Source: Brevundimonas sp. NIBR11
Lineage (GTDB): Bacteria > Pseudomonadota > Alphaproteobacteria > Caulobacterales > Caulobacteraceae
Length of the DNA stretch: 64,000 bases
Assembly (NCBI RefSeq): GCF_027912535.1
Contig: NZ_CP115465.1
Span: forward strand, 2,832,001-2,896,000
Reading direction: 5' to 3'
The notes beneath the pieces were generated by a model. It worked only from the letters and a program-made list of their open reading frames with translations, searched no databases and was not told where the DNA came from. Shown here piece after piece: positions 48,786 through 58,062 of this stretch. Position numbers and translations under genes: made by a program. Position 1 is the first letter of the stretch; each line of letters begins with the position of its first letter.

Positions 48786-50528
48786 TCACGCGTCTTGGGT
48801 CGGCTCGAGGTCGTCTTCGACCTCGGCGTCATCAGCGTCTTGGGGGGCGGCGTCTTCGGCTTCCGGCGCGTCGAACACGGCCTCGGGGTCGTATTCACCC
48901 TCGGCGTACTCTTCCTCGTATTCCGGCTCGGGCTGCGGCAGTTCCGAGGCGTCGATCCAGCCGGCGGCGACACGGGCCTGCAGGATCAGCAGTTCGGCGT
49001 CTTCCTGGGCCAGGTTGAAGGCTTCCAGCACGCCGGCGACCTTCGTCCGCTCGCCGTTCTTCATCTCGTAGCCGCCACGGATCTCGTCGGTGGCCAGATC
49101 GGCCAGATCCTCGACCGTCTTCACGCCGCCCTCGCCCAGGGCGACGGCGATCGGCAGGGTCACGCCCGGAACCGACAGGACTTCGTCCAGCACGCCCAGC
49201 TCGACGCGTTTGGCGTCCAGGATGGCGGCCTGTTTCTCGAGGTAGTCGCGGGCGCGGGCCTGCAGTTCCTCGGCGGTGTCCTCGTCGAAGCCTTCGATCT
49301 CGGCGACTTCGTAGGATTCCACGAAGGCCAGGTCTTCCACCGTGGCGAAGCCTTCGGTGACCAGCAGTTGGGCGATGACCTCGTCCACGTCCAGGGCTTC
49401 CTGGAACAGCTGGGTGCGTTCGGTGAACTCGCGCTGGCGGCGCTCCGAATCCTGCGACTCGGTAATGATGTCGATCTGCCAGCCGGTCAGCTGGGAGGCG
49501 AGACGGACGTTCTGGCCGCGACGGCCGATGGCCAGCGACAGCTGCTCGTCAGGCACGACCACTTCCACGCGGTCGGCTTCTTCGTCGAGCACGACCTTGG
49601 AGACTTCGGCCGGGGCCAGGGCGTTGACGATGAAGGTCGGCTCATCCGGGTTCCACTGGATGATGTCGATCTTCTCGCCCTGCAGCTCGGCCACGACCGC
49701 CTGGACGCGCGAGCCGCGCATGCCGACGCAGGCGCCGACGGGATCGATGGAGCTGTCGTTCGACAGGACGGCCATCTTGGCGCGCGAACCGGCGTCGCGG
49801 GCGGCGGCGCGGATTTCGATCACGCCGTCGTAGACCTCGGGCACTTCCTGGGCGAACAGCTTGGCCATGAAGCCCGGGTGGGCTCTGGACAGCATGATCT
49901 GCGGGCCCTTGGCCTCCGGACGGACGTCATAGATGTAGGTGCGGATCCGGTCGCCGATGTTGAACACCTCGCGCGGGATCGACTGGTCGCGGCGCATGAT
50001 GCCTTCGCCCCTGCCCAGATCGACGATGGTGTTGCCGTATTCGACGCGCTTGACGGTGCCGTTGACGATCTCGCCGACGCGGTCCTTGAACTCTTCGTAC
50101 TGGTTGGCGCGCTCGGCCTCGCGGACCTTTCCGGTGATGACCTGACGGGCCATCTGCGTCTGGACGCGGCCGAACTCGAACGGCGGCAGGTCCTCGACAT
50201 ATTCCTTGCCGACCACGGCTTCCGGATCGCGCTTGGAGGCGTCGGTCAGGCGAACCATGGCCGAGTCGTTGAATTCCTCCAGCTCGTCTTCCGGCATCCA
50301 GTCGTCCTCGACGATGGTGACGTGACGGGTCAGGGCCAGTTCGCCCGTCTTCGGGTCGATCCGGGCGCGGATGTCGTGATGGGCGCCGTAGCGCGACTTG
50401 GCGCCCTTCTGGATGGCTTCTTCCAGGGCTTCGATCACGATCTCGCGGTCGATGTTCTTTTCCTGGGCGACCGCATTGGCGATCTGGAGGAGTTCCAGGC
50501 GATTGGCGGAAATACCGGTCACGGCCAT
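48786..50528 (-). CDS. nusA: Transcription termination/antitermination factor NusA
   Basis: A 580-residue RNA-polymerase-binding factor controlling pausing, termination and antitermination. The N-terminal domain ([37 protein letters not shown]), an S1 domain ([35 protein letters not shown]), two KH domains ([49 protein letters not shown]) and C-terminal acidic repeats are in order. The tail is unusually acidic ([19 protein letters not shown]..). Its start overlaps the rimP stop region. Confidence 0.98.
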   Translation of the reverse strand: MAVTGISANRLELLQIANAVAQEKNIDREIVIEALEEAIQKGAKSRYGAHHDIRARIDPKTGELALTRHVTIVEDDWMPEDELEEFNDSAMVRLTDASKRDPEAVVGKEYVEDLPPFEFGRVQTQMARQVITGKVREAERANQYEEFKDRVGEIVNGTVKRVEYGNTIVDLGRGEGIMRRDQSIPREVFNIGDRIRTYIYDVRPEAKGPQIMLSRAHPGFMAKLFAQEVPEVYDGVIEIRAAARDAGSRAKMAVLSNDSSIDPVGACVGMRGSRVQAVVAELQGEKIDIIQWNPDEPTFIVNALAPAEVSKVVLDEEADRVEVVVPDEQLSLAIGRRGQNVRLASQLTGWQIDIITESQDSERRQREFTERTQLFQEALDVDEVIAQLLVTEGFATVEDLAFVESYEVAEIEGFDEDTAEELQARARDYLEKQAAILDAKRVELGVLDEVLSVPGVTLPIAVALGEGGVKTVEDLADLATDEIRGGYEMKNGERTKVAGVLEAFNLAQEDAELLILQARVAAGWIDASELPQPEPEYEEEYAEGEYDPEAVFDAPEAEDAAPQDADDAEVEDDLEPTQDA

Positions 50529-51124
50529 CAGGCGTCGTCCTCAGAAGTCTTGGTGGTGTTGTTTTTGTCTTCCGGCGCACCTTCCGGCAGGCCGTCGTCT
50601 TCGGGTTCGCCCCGCGCGGCGCGGATCGCGGCCCCGCGCTTCAGAAGGGCGTCGTTCATGACCAGCTTGGCGTCCACCAGCCAGTCGAACGGGATCAGGG
50701 CGGTGTCGTCCTCGCCGTCCAGGTCGATGGCGATGTTCTCGCCGTCGACGCCGGCGACGATACCCTTGAAGCGTTTGCGGCCCTCGACCATCCGGTCGGT
50801 CTCCAGACGCGCCTCCAGACCCTCGAACAGGTCGAAATCCTTCAGCCGGGTCAGCGGCCGGTCGATGCCGGGCGACGAGACTTCCAGCAGATATTCGCCT
50901 GCGATCGGATCGGCGACGTCCAGAACCTCGGACATGGCGCGGCTCAGACGGGCGCATTCGCCGACGTCGATGTCGTTATCCGACGGACGCTCGGCCATGA
51001 CCTGAAGCCGGCGACGCAGCGTCCCGCCCATCAGGCGCACGCGCACGATCTCCAGACCGATCGATTCCGCGATGGGATCGATCAGCTCCAGGATCTGCCG
51101 GTCTTCGACGGTCTTGGCGCGCAA
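50528..51124 (-). CDS. rimP: Ribosome maturation factor RimP
   Basis: A 198-residue protein needed for 30S assembly. It has the N-terminal [23 protein letters not shown], the central [46 protein letters not shown], which is the RimP signature, and an Sm-like C-terminal domain ([18 protein letters not shown]) with a charged tail. It heads the rimP-nusA-ylxR-infB operon; a terminator-like hairpin lies 18 bases upstream of its ATG. Confidence 0.97.
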   Translation of the reverse strand: MRAKTVEDRQILELIDPIAESIGLEIVRVRLMGGTLRRRLQVMAERPSDNDIDVGECARLSRAMSEVLDVADPIAGEYLLEVSSPGIDRPLTRLKDFDLFEGLEARLETDRMVEGRKRFKGIVAGVDGENIAIDLDGEDDTALIPFDWLVDAKLVMNDALLKRGAAIRAARGEPEDDGLPEGAPEDKNNTTKTSEDDA

Positions 51125-51142
51125 GCGGGTTGGTATCCGGGC

Positions 51143-51179
51143 AAAAATAAAAGCGGTCGGCCCCGACGGCCGCCGCTTT
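51143..51179 (-). terminator. Terminator-like hairpin in the rimP leader (candidate attenuator)
   Basis: On the minus strand AAAGCGG (complement of 51173-51179) pairs with CCGCTTT (complement of 51150-51156), with an inner CGGCC/GGCCG stem, followed by TATTTTTG. The stop of any upstream transcript already has its own terminator at 51241-51274, and this second one lies only 18 bases before the rimP start. It could therefore attenuate the rimP-nusA-infB operon, whose E. coli counterpart is NusA-autoregulated. Attenuation is inference. Confidence 0.6.
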
Positions 51180-51240
51180 GAACGACGCCGTTGGACGCCG
51201 GTCTAACGATGTGAGGGGGCATATAGACCCCTCTCGCGCA

Positions 51241-51274
51241 AAACAAAAGGGCCGACGCTTTCCGACCGCCCTTT
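51241..51274 (-). terminator. Intrinsic terminator of the 51281-51649 membrane-protein gene
   Basis: On the minus strand AAAGGGC (complement of 51268-51274) pairs with GCCCTTT (complement of 51246-51252), followed by TGTTTTG. It begins seven bases past the stop of the membrane-protein gene. Confidence 0.7.
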
Positions 51275-51280
51275 CGCAGA

Positions 51281-51649
51281 TCAGTGGGCGTGCACTCGGT
51301 GATGGTGGCGGCCACCGCCCAGCAGGGTCTTGATGAAGTAGAAGACGGCGATGACGATGGCATAGCCCAGAAACAGGGCGAACCGGGTCATCCAGAAGCT
51401 CGAGTCCGTCAGCGGCGGCAGGGCGAAGGCGCCGCCGTCCAGCATCGGCCGCAGCACCTCGACGATGGTGTGGACCAGGACCGCGCCGAGCGCGCCCGAC
51501 CACAGCCCGCGCCACGATCCGACCAGGAACAGGCCGAAGACCGCCGCGATGATCAGGCCGATCACCTGATTGACCCCATCGAAGCCACTGTCCGCCAGGG
51601 CGAACAGCCCCTGCAGCAGATTGCCCAGCTGGGCGAAGAACTCTTCCAT
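51281..51649 (-). CDS. Small membrane protein with His-rich tail
   Basis: A 122-residue protein with about three hydrophobic helices (VIGLIIAAVFGLFLVGSW, LGAVLVHTIVEVL, and FALFLGYAIVIAVFYFIKTLLG). The tail GGGRHHHRVHAH carries five histidines and could bind metal. ATG 51649 is preferred because GGAGG lies six bases upstream; a GTG one codon earlier is too close to it. No family is recognised. It lies between dut and the rimP operon with its own terminator. Confidence 0.75.
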   Translation of the reverse strand: MEEFFAQLGNLLQGLFALADSGFDGVNQVIGLIIAAVFGLFLVGSWRGLWSGALGAVLVHTIVEVLRPMLDGGAFALPPLTDSSFWMTRFALFLGYAIVIAVFYFIKTLLGGGRHHHRVHAH

Positions 51650-51732
51650 CACACGCCTCCGGTGTTGACTGTCAGCGGCCCAGCTTGGCCGTCGGCAGGG
51701 TTAACGCCGGTCTGCGGGAATTGGATGCTTCC

Positions 51733-52182
51733 CTATCGCCCGGTCGACCCGAAGCCGCCCGCGCCGCGCGCCGTCTCGTCCAGATCGTCGACCTCGACCA
51801 CCGTCGCCTGGGCCACGGCGGCGATGACCATCTGGGCGATCCGCTCGCCCCGTCTGACGACGAACGGCTCCTGTCCCAGGTTGATCAGGATGACCCCGAC
51901 CTCGCCGCGATAGTCGCTGTCGATGGTGCCGGGCGTGTTCGGTGCACTGATCCCGTGCTTGAGGGCCAGGCCCGAGCGCGGCCGGATCTGCGCCTCCCAT
52001 CCCTGCTCCAGGGCGATCTTCAGACCCGTCGGCACCAGGGCGCGCTGACCCGGCTCCAGGGTCATCGGCGCATCCTCCGGCACCGCCGCCCTCAGGTCCA
52101 TCCCGGCCGAGCCGGCGGTCTCATAGGCCGGCAAGGCCAGACCCTCGGAATGGGGCAGACGCAGGATGCGAAGGGTGCTCAA
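51733..52182 (-). CDS. dut: dUTP diphosphatase
   Basis: A 149-residue trimeric dUTPase that hydrolyses dUTP to dUMP, keeping uracil out of DNA and feeding thymidylate synthesis. All five motifs are present: [51 protein letters not shown] and [11 protein letters not shown]. It begins nine bases after the coaBC stop, a frequent coaBC-dut pairing. Confidence 0.98.
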   Translation of the reverse strand: MSTLRILRLPHSEGLALPAYETAGSAGMDLRAAVPEDAPMTLEPGQRALVPTGLKIALEQGWEAQIRPRSGLALKHGISAPNTPGTIDSDYRGEVGVILINLGQEPFVVRRGERIAQMVIAAVAQATVVEVDDLDETARGAGGFGSTGR

Positions 52183-52191
52183 GGGAAACTC

Positions 52192-53421
52192 TCAGGCCAT
52201 GGAGGAGAAATAATCGGCGATCCGGTCGGCCAGTCGCGCGGCCACCTCGGTCTTGGACAGACGCGGCCAAGGGTCGGAGCCGTCCTTGGTGACCAGCAGC
52301 ACCGTATTGCCGTCCGCCCCGAACACATGACCCGAGACGTCGTTGCCGACGATCCAGTCGCAGCCCTTCCTCGACAGCTTCGACCGGGCATTGGCCTCTA
52401 GATCGGTCGTCTCGGCCGCGAAGCCGATCACCAGCTTCGGCCGTTTCGGTCCCGGCTTGGCGATCCCCGCCAGGATGTCCGGGTTCTCGATCAGGGCCAG
52501 CGTCGGCGGCCCGCCCGGCGCCTTCTTGATCTTGCCGCCCGCGACCGTATCCACGCGCCAGTCGGCCACCGCCGCCGACAGCACCGCGATGTCCGCCGGG
52601 AGAGCGCCTTCCGTCGCCGCCTTCATCTCCATCGCCGTCTCGACGTCGATCCGGGTCACCCCCATCGGAAGCGCCAGATCCGTCGGCCCCGACACCAGCG
52701 TCACCTCGGCCCCCCGCGCGGCCAGGGCCGCCGCGATCGCATAGCCCTGTTTCCCGCTCGAGCGATTGGTCAGGCCCCGCACCGGGTCGATCGGCTCGAA
52801 GGTCGGTCCCGCCGTGACCACGGCCTTCCGCCCCGCCAGCGCGCGCCCATCCGGTCCGGCCAGCAGCCCCTCGATCGCCTCAAGGATCGCCGCCGGCTCC
52901 GCCATCCGGCCGGGCCCGAACTCGCCGCACGCCATCTCGCCCTCGTCGGGCCCGACCACCGCCATGCCGTGGAACCCGTCGAACCCCTTCAGCCGCTCCA
53001 CGTTCGCCTGCACCGCCGGATGCAGCCACATCCGCACGTTCATCGCCGGGGCCAGCAGCGTCTTCTTGTCCGTAGCCAGTAGGGTCGTCGACGCCAAATC
53101 GTCAGCCAATCCGTTCGCCGCCTTGGCGATCAGCCCCGCCGTCGCCGGCGCCACGACCACCAGATCGGCCCAGCGAGACAGCTCGATATGCCCCATGGCC
53201 GTCTCTTCGTCGGGATGGAACAGCCCCATCCGCACCGGATTGCCGGTCAGGGCCGCCAACGACAGGGGCGTCACGAACTCGGCTCCGCTCTGGGTGAGGA
53301 TCGCCTGCACCTCGCAGCCCGCCTTCTTCAGCAGCCTCACGAGTTCCAACGCCTTGTAGGCCGCGATGCCGCCGCCGACGATCAGCAGGATCTTCCGGTT
53401 CATCAGGGTCGCGCTGGACAT
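52192..53421 (-). CDS. coaBC: Bifunctional phosphopantothenoylcysteine decarboxylase / phosphopantothenate-cysteine ligase
   Basis: A 409-residue coenzyme A biosynthesis enzyme. The N-terminal flavoprotein decarboxylase (CoaC) has ILLIVGGGIAAYKALELVR, the substrate loop PAMNVRMW and ACGEFGPGRMAEP with the catalytic Cys. The C-terminal ligase (CoaB) starts near 195 with KAVVTAGPTFEPIDPVRGLTNRSSGKQGYAIA and includes VLSAAVADWR and the Lys-bearing KIKKAPG. A second Met seven codons in (MNRKILL) is an equally possible start. Promoter region shared with the divergent lipoprotein gene (110-base gap). Confidence 0.98.
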   Translation of the reverse strand: MSSATLMNRKILLIVGGGIAAYKALELVRLLKKAGCEVQAILTQSGAEFVTPLSLAALTGNPVRMGLFHPDEETAMGHIELSRWADLVVVAPATAGLIAKAANGLADDLASTTLLATDKKTLLAPAMNVRMWLHPAVQANVERLKGFDGFHGMAVVGPDEGEMACGEFGPGRMAEPAAILEAIEGLLAGPDGRALAGRKAVVTAGPTFEPIDPVRGLTNRSSGKQGYAIAAALAARGAEVTLVSGPTDLALPMGVTRIDVETAMEMKAATEGALPADIAVLSAAVADWRVDTVAGGKIKKAPGGPPTLALIENPDILAGIAKPGPKRPKLVIGFAAETTDLEANARSKLSRKGCDWIVGNDVSGHVFGADGNTVLLVTKDGSDPWPRLSKTEVAARLADRIADYFSSMA

Positions 53422-53532
53422 TCGGTCGGTCTAGCCGGACCCGCGCCGTGCGTCGAGCGAGCGAAAAAGAACATTGTACGAACAAACAACCTGTGGCTAA
53501 GTCGCTTTCGCGGGTTTCACTTGGAGGGTGTG

Positions 53533-54027
53533 ATGCGGATCTGGATGACGGCGGGGGCCATGGTGGCGGCCCTGTTCCTTACGGCGTGCGGCAATGGGGA
53601 TTCGGCGGTAGAGACCCGCGACCGAGCAGCCGATACGGCCCCGGTGGCCCTGACTTCGACGACTGCCGTCGCCGCAAGTCCGGCCGAGACGCAACCGAAA
53701 ACAGTGGTGACGGCCAACCGTCGCGAGACCGTCGATGAGAAGGTCCAGCGCCTCTACGAGCGCAACGGCGCCGACTTCGACGCGCGCTCGGCCGAAGATT
53801 TCCTGCAGAAGGTCACTGCATTCACCAGCCGCCCGCCTTCGGGCACGGAGACGGCGTCCCGCCCCAACGGCGACACCCTGCTCTACCAGGCGTCAACCAA
53901 CACCTTTGCCGTGGTGGCTCGCGACGGCACGCCCCGCACCATGTTCAAGCCGGATGAAGGCCCCGCCTATTGGGCCGCGCAAAAGGCCGCCGCCCCAACC
54001 TTCGGCCGGAGGCGGTCAGAGAACTGA
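53533..54027 (+). CDS. Lipoprotein with a polymorphic-toxin-like C-terminal pattern
   Basis: A 164-residue lipoprotein: signal and lipobox LFLTAC (Cys at about 19), a Thr/Ala/Glu-rich spacer of about 40 residues, then a domain beginning ETVDEKVQRLYERNGADF. The end reads RPNGDTLLYQASTNTFAVV..DGTPRTMFKPDEGPAYWAAQKA. This R.NGDTL.Y...TN.F.V....G..RT.F.P pattern resembles C-terminal domains of secreted polymorphic toxins as I remember them. No immunity gene is obvious next door. GGAGGG six bases before ATG 53533 fixes the start. A domesticated domain in a lipoprotein is as likely as a toxin. Confidence 0.7.
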   Translation: MRIWMTAGAMVAALFLTACGNGDSAVETRDRAADTAPVALTSTTAVAASPAETQPKTVVTANRRETVDEKVQRLYERNGADFDARSAEDFLQKVTAFTSRPPSGTETASRPNGDTLLYQASTNTFAVVARDGTPRTMFKPDEGPAYWAAQKAAAPTFGRRRSEN

Positions 54028-54040
54028 GCGACGGAAAGCC

Positions 54041-54064
54041 GCGTTCAAGCAGCGAGACGAGCGG
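54041..54064. repeat. Short dispersed intergenic repeat, copy 3
   Basis: GCGTTCAAGCAGCGAGACG followed by AGCGG, between the lipoprotein stop (54027) and the XRE stop (54082). The core is identical to copy 1 at 27704-27719. TTCAAG here is inverted against CTTGAA at 54070-54075, so a weak hairpin is possible. Confidence 0.45.
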
Positions 54065-54081
54065 TAGCTCTTGAAGACGCT

Positions 54082-54495
54082 TCAGCCCTCTTCCGGCTTG
54101 CCGGTCATTTCCCGGATCATGTCAAGCGCCAGTTTCTGCTGACGGCTGGAAAGTTGGGGCGCCAGACGGGCAATCTCGATGGTGTAGCGGGTCGACGGAA
54201 ACTCGTGGTCGAAGGTCGCGGCGCCGGCCTCGCCTTCCGCCATCCCTGGCTGAGCGCCGAGGCCCTGGAAGAAGTATCCGACATCGACCTTGAAGAAGCG
54301 GGCGATGTCCCAGAGCTTGGAGGCCGAGATGCGGTTGGCGCCCTTCTCGTACTTCTGGATCTGCTGGAAGGTCAGGCCCAGTGCGCGACCGAGATCGCTT
54401 TGATTGTAGCCCAGGCTGATGCGCTTTTCGCACACCCGTCTGCCCACATGGCGGTCCACCGGATGGGGCCCGTCCTCGCCGACACCTCTACCCAT
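54082..54495 (-). CDS. XRE-family transcriptional regulator
   Basis: A 137-residue helix-turn-helix protein. The HTH is RRISLGYNQSDLGRALGLTFQQIQKYEKGANRISASKLWDIARFFKV, with the recognition helix QQIQKYE. The C-terminal half (STRYTIEIARLAPQLSSRQQKLALDMIREM) is helical and probably dimerises. ATG 54495 is preferred over a longer start at 54549. A close relative lies at 61108-61491. The target is unknown. Confidence 0.9.
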   Translation of the reverse strand: MGRGVGEDGPHPVDRHVGRRVCEKRISLGYNQSDLGRALGLTFQQIQKYEKGANRISASKLWDIARFFKVDVGYFFQGLGAQPGMAEGEAGAATFDHEFPSTRYTIEIARLAPQLSSRQQKLALDMIREMTGKPEEG

Positions 54496-54583
54496 TTCTT
54501 GTTTTAGTCCTAGATTGCGACCGGAAAGCCCATGCGCCCGTCCGGTCAAGCTGTCATCTGATTTCTGGGAAATAGGAATTACG

Positions 54584-55021
54584 CTACCGCTTCCGATTTG
54601 GCTTCAAAGCCTTCACGACTGGAACGGCGATTTCGAGCCGATCCGCCGGTAGTTTGCCCACCGCCTTGGCCAGAAGAACCAAAGTCTTCGCTCGGCCGTC
54701 CTCGCGATCAAATGTCGATCGACGTTCCTCGGCCACGCCACCGTCCGTCATGACTTGGTGAGGCAAGCCGGCGAACAGGTGAGCCAGTTTCACGTCGAGT
54801 CGCCGACAAATCTGCCAAAGCCGCGCCGCCGCTATCCGTTGACTGCCGTTTTCATATCGCTGGATCGTGGCTACGGAGACCCCGAGGTAGTCCGCCATGT
54901 CTTCGCGAGATACGGGTTTGGCGTCGCGAACGAGGCGGACACGCTGACCGAGAAGCACGTCGATATGCCGTGTCTTGGGCCGGTCTCTGGCTTCTTCGGC
55001 CTCGACAGAATCCTTCGTCAT
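54584..55021 (-). CDS. XRE-family transcriptional regulator coupled to lnt
   Basis: A 145-residue HTH protein: HIDVLLGQRVRLVRDAKPVSREDMADYLGVSVATIQRYENGSQRIAAARLWQICRRLDVKLAHLFAG, then an acidic middle and a basic KALKPNRKR end. ATG 55021 overlaps the lnt stop in an ATGA junction, so it is translated with lnt. A longer frame to 55201 lies within lnt and is not coding. AAGGAAG lies about eight bases before the ATG. Target unknown. Confidence 0.88.
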   Translation of the reverse strand: MTKDSVEAEEARDRPKTRHIDVLLGQRVRLVRDAKPVSREDMADYLGVSVATIQRYENGSQRIAAARLWQICRRLDVKLAHLFAGLPHQVMTDGGVAEERRSTFDREDGRAKTLVLLAKAVGKLPADRLEIAVPVVKALKPNRKR

Positions 55022-56613
55022 GACCAACGCTTCCTTACTGACGTCCACGCCGCCAGGGCCAAGCCACCCAGCACCATCAGCCAGAAGAACAAATCGCCAA
55101 AACGGCCATAGGGCGTCACCGCCACCGGTCGGGGCAGCAGCATATCGATCACCCCGCTCTCGCCCGGGTCGAGGCGAGCGCCCTCGACCACCCGACCCCA
55201 CGGATCGATCATGGCCGAAACGCCCGTCGGCGTGGCCCTGACCACCGGCAGGCCCGTCTCGATGGCGCGATAGCTGGCGAGGTTCAGGTGCTGGATCGGC
55301 CCTGAAGTGGCCCCGAACCAGGCGTCATTGGAGACATTGACGATCCACTCCGGACGCCCTGCCCCGCCCGGTGTGAACCCCGGATACAGGCTCTCGTAAC
55401 AGATCAGCGGCTGCACCCTCGGCGCATTGGGCAGGTCGATCGGGGCTGGGCGCGGCCCGGGGCTGAAGTCGGCGGGCATATGCACGAGGCTGCGGACTCC
55501 CATGGCCCCCATGAGATCGCCCAACGGCAGGAACTCACCGAACGGCACCAGGCGGTATTTGTCGTAGATGGCCGTAACCCGAAGACCCGCCGGGCCCTCG
55601 TCGGCAAGCGAGAACAGGCTGTTGTAGTAACGCGCCCGCCCGTCCGGCACCGCCTCGCCGCGCGCCAGCCCCATCAGCAGGGTCTGCCCAGGCTGGACCG
55701 CATTGGCGATGGCCGGACCGTCGGGCGACGCGGGAGCGAACACGTCGTTGAAGCTGGCGGGCAAGGCGCCCTCGGGCCAGACGATCACGTCCGGTTGGGC
55801 CGCGCCGAGCTGCCCGGTCAGGGCGACGTAGCGATTGATGATCGACTGGTAGGCTTCCGGTGTCCACTTGGATTCCTGGGCGATGTCCGCCTGGACGATC
55901 CGGATCAAGGTGTCGGTGTCGCGCACCTCGGCGCCGCTGAGCCGGATCGTCCCGCCGATCACCAGCGCGGCCAGAACCCCGACCCCAGCCAGGGCCGTGC
56001 CGACGCGAGCCCTGCGGGTTCCGTCACCGAACAGTCCTCCGAACGAAGCCGTCGCCGCGACGGTGACGAAGCCCAGACCATAGACCCCGACGACCGAGGC
56101 GAACTGCGACCCCGCCGAACCGGCAGCCCAGCTTGCCCCGGCCGGATTCCACGGGAAGCCCGTCAGCACATGGCCACGCAGCCACTCAAGCAGGGCGAAA
56201 CAGGCTGCAAAGACAATAACTCGAACCAGACCGAGCGGCGCGAACCGGCGATACAGGGCCATGGCCGCGCCCCAGAACAGGCCGATGCCGGCGGGCAACA
56301 GACTAGCCGCGAAAGGCGCCATCCAGGCCTGATCCGGATTGACCAGAAACGCCTCGGCCACCCACCAGCAACCCGCGCCGAAATAGCCGAAGCCGGCCAG
56401 CCACCCCATCCAGAAAGCGCCGCGCATTGACTGCGACCGCTCGGCCAGCAGCATCAGAAGCGGATAGCCCAGCAGTCCTGGCAGGATGCCGAACGGCGGA
56501 TGGGCCAGGGCCGTCGCGACACCTGCGAACAGGGCCAGACCGATGCGGGTCCAGCGCCCGCTGACCGCCCCGTTCAACGCGTCGCTCGATTTCCGGAGAA
56601 GCTCAGCCGTCAT
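55018..56613 (-). CDS. lnt: Apolipoprotein N-acyltransferase
   Basis: Adds the third acyl chain to the N-terminal Cys of lipoproteins in the inner membrane. The 531-residue protein has about seven hydrophobic helices in its first 210 residues (ALFAGVATALAHPPFGILPGLLGYPLLML and so on) and a nitrilase-like catalytic domain. The triad is visible: Glu in VWPEGALPAS, Lys in YDKYRLVPFGEFLPLG, Cys in LICYESLYPG. A final membrane helix follows. ATG 56613 is chosen; the frame continues upstream into ybeY without homology. Confidence 0.97.
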   Translation of the reverse strand: MTAELLRKSSDALNGAVSGRWTRIGLALFAGVATALAHPPFGILPGLLGYPLLMLLAERSQSMRGAFWMGWLAGFGYFGAGCWWVAEAFLVNPDQAWMAPFAASLLPAGIGLFWGAAMALYRRFAPLGLVRVIVFAACFALLEWLRGHVLTGFPWNPAGASWAAGSAGSQFASVVGVYGLGFVTVAATASFGGLFGDGTRRARVGTALAGVGVLAALVIGGTIRLSGAEVRDTDTLIRIVQADIAQESKWTPEAYQSIINRYVALTGQLGAAQPDVIVWPEGALPASFNDVFAPASPDGPAIANAVQPGQTLLMGLARGEAVPDGRARYYNSLFSLADEGPAGLRVTAIYDKYRLVPFGEFLPLGDLMGAMGVRSLVHMPADFSPGPRPAPIDLPNAPRVQPLICYESLYPGFTPGGAGRPEWIVNVSNDAWFGATSGPIQHLNLASYRAIETGLPVVRATPTGVSAMIDPWGRVVEGARLDPGESGVIDMLLPRPVAVTPYGRFGDLFFWLMVLGGLALAAWTSVRKRWS

Positions 56614-57076
56614 GCGGGAGCATGTATGGGTCCGACACGCCCAGGCTGGCAAGGATGCCCCGCTCCTCTCCCTCCATCGCCTCGGCCTCGGCGTCGTCTT
56701 CGTGATCGCGGCCCAGCAGGTGCAGCACGCCGTGCACCACGAGATGGGTCAGGTGGTTGGTCAGAGTCTTGGACTGCTCGACCGCCTCGGCGGCGCAGAC
56801 CCCATAGGCCAGCACGATGTCGCCGAGAGGCTGAGGCCCCGCGCCCGGCATCTCCGCCGCAGGGAAGGACAGGACATTGGTCGGCCTGTCCTTCCCCCGG
56901 AACCGGTCGTTCAGATCGCGCACCGTCTCGTCGTCGGTCAGCAGGATGACGACCCCGCCCGCCTGCGACCCCAGGGCCGCCACGGCCGCCCTTTCGACCA
57001 CCGCCTCGACGTCCTCGATGGCGTCGGTCCAGTCTTCGGCCTCAATCTCGACTTCGATCAGTGACCTGGGGATCAT
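56603..57076 (-). CDS. ybeY: Endoribonuclease YbeY
   Basis: A 157-residue metal-dependent RNase for 16S rRNA 3'-end maturation and ribosome quality control. The zinc motif HGVLHLLGRDHEDD (H-x3-H-x5-H) is intact, preceded by RGKDRPTNVLSFP and LGDIVLAYG. It lies between phoH and lnt, a widely conserved order. Its start overlaps the phoH stop by four bases, and its end overlaps the lnt start. Confidence 0.98.
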   Translation of the reverse strand: MIPRSLIEVEIEAEDWTDAIEDVEAVVERAAVAALGSQAGGVVILLTDDETVRDLNDRFRGKDRPTNVLSFPAAEMPGAGPQPLGDIVLAYGVCAAEAVEQSKTLTNHLTHLVVHGVLHLLGRDHEDDAEAEAMEGEERGILASLGVSDPYMLPHDG

Positions 57077-58062
57077 GCGGCCGGATCTTCCAGATCGGGG
57101 GCGGGCCGCCCGGCCGCCGCATCGGCGTCATAGGCGCGGACGATCCGCTCGACCATGGCGTGACGCACCACGTCCTGGGCCTCGAACTCCAGCACTCCTA
57201 CGCCCTTCACATCGCGGAGGATGCGCAGGGCGTGGGCGAGACCGGAGTCCCTCGGGTTCAGCAGGTCGATCTGCGACGGGTCGCCAGTGACCACCATCCG
57301 GGCGCCCTCCCCAAGTCGGGTCAGAACCATCTTCATCTGCAGCCGCGACGTGTTCTGCGCCTCGTCGACGATGACGAAGGCATGGCTCAGGGTCCGGCCG
57401 CGCATGAAGGCGATGGGCGCCGCCTCGATCTCCCCCTTGTCGCGGCGCCGCTGGACGTCCTCGGCGCCGAGGATGTCGTTCAGCGCCTCCCAGATCGGGG
57501 CCAGGTAGGGGTCGACCTTCTCGTTCAGATCACCGGGCAGAAAGCCCAGCTTCTCGCCCGCCTCGACCGCAGGACGAGTGATGACCAGCCGGTCCACCTG
57601 TCCGCGTCGCAGCAGCGACGCCCCATACGCCGCCGCGAGGAAGGTCTTACCCGTTCCCGCAGGTCCCACGCCAAAGCTAAGCTCGTGGTTGGCCAGGGTA
57701 TCCAGATACCGCGCCTGGGCGTCGGTCTTGGGCACGATGGCGCCTCGCTTACCGATGGGGAGGGCCATGGGATCGACCCGCCTTCCGCCGCCGATCACCC
57801 CGGTGCGGGCCGAGCCAATGCCGGCGCGCACATCGGCCTCGTTGACCTCCGCCCCCTTCTCGACGCGGGCGGCGAGCCCCTCGATCACCTGTTTCGCGTT
57901 GGCCCGGTCGCGGGCGCCGCCGTTGATCGAGACACCGCCGCCTGGCGCCTCGATCAGCACCTTGAAGGCGTCCTCGATCAGGGCGACGTGGCGACTGTTC
58001 GGCCCGATGACGGCCCTGAGGGCGTCGTCGTCCAACGCCAGGAATTCACTTTCACGCGCCAA
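57073..58062 (-). CDS. PhoH family ATPase
   Basis: A 329-residue PhoH-like protein. An N-terminal region (about 20-110) precedes the P-loop domain, with Walker [14 protein letters not shown], Walker [12 protein letters not shown] ([10 protein letters not shown]) and the sensor [20 protein letters not shown]. PhoH proteins are linked to RNA metabolism and stress; the conserved ybeY-phoH pairing supports an RNA role. It overlaps miaB by 11 bases and ybeY by four. Confidence 0.96.
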   Translation of the reverse strand: MARESEFLALDDDALRAVIGPNSRHVALIEDAFKVLIEAPGGGVSINGGARDRANAKQVIEGLAARVEKGAEVNEADVRAGIGSARTGVIGGGRRVDPMALPIGKRGAIVPKTDAQARYLDTLANHELSFGVGPAGTGKTFLAAAYGASLLRRGQVDRLVITRPAVEAGEKLGFLPGDLNEKVDPYLAPIWEALNDILGAEDVQRRRDKGEIEAAPIAFMRGRTLSHAFVIVDEAQNTSRLQMKMVLTRLGEGARMVVTGDPSQIDLLNPRDSGLAHALRILRDVKGVGVLEFEAQDVVRHAMVERIVRAYDADAAAGRPAPDLEDPAA

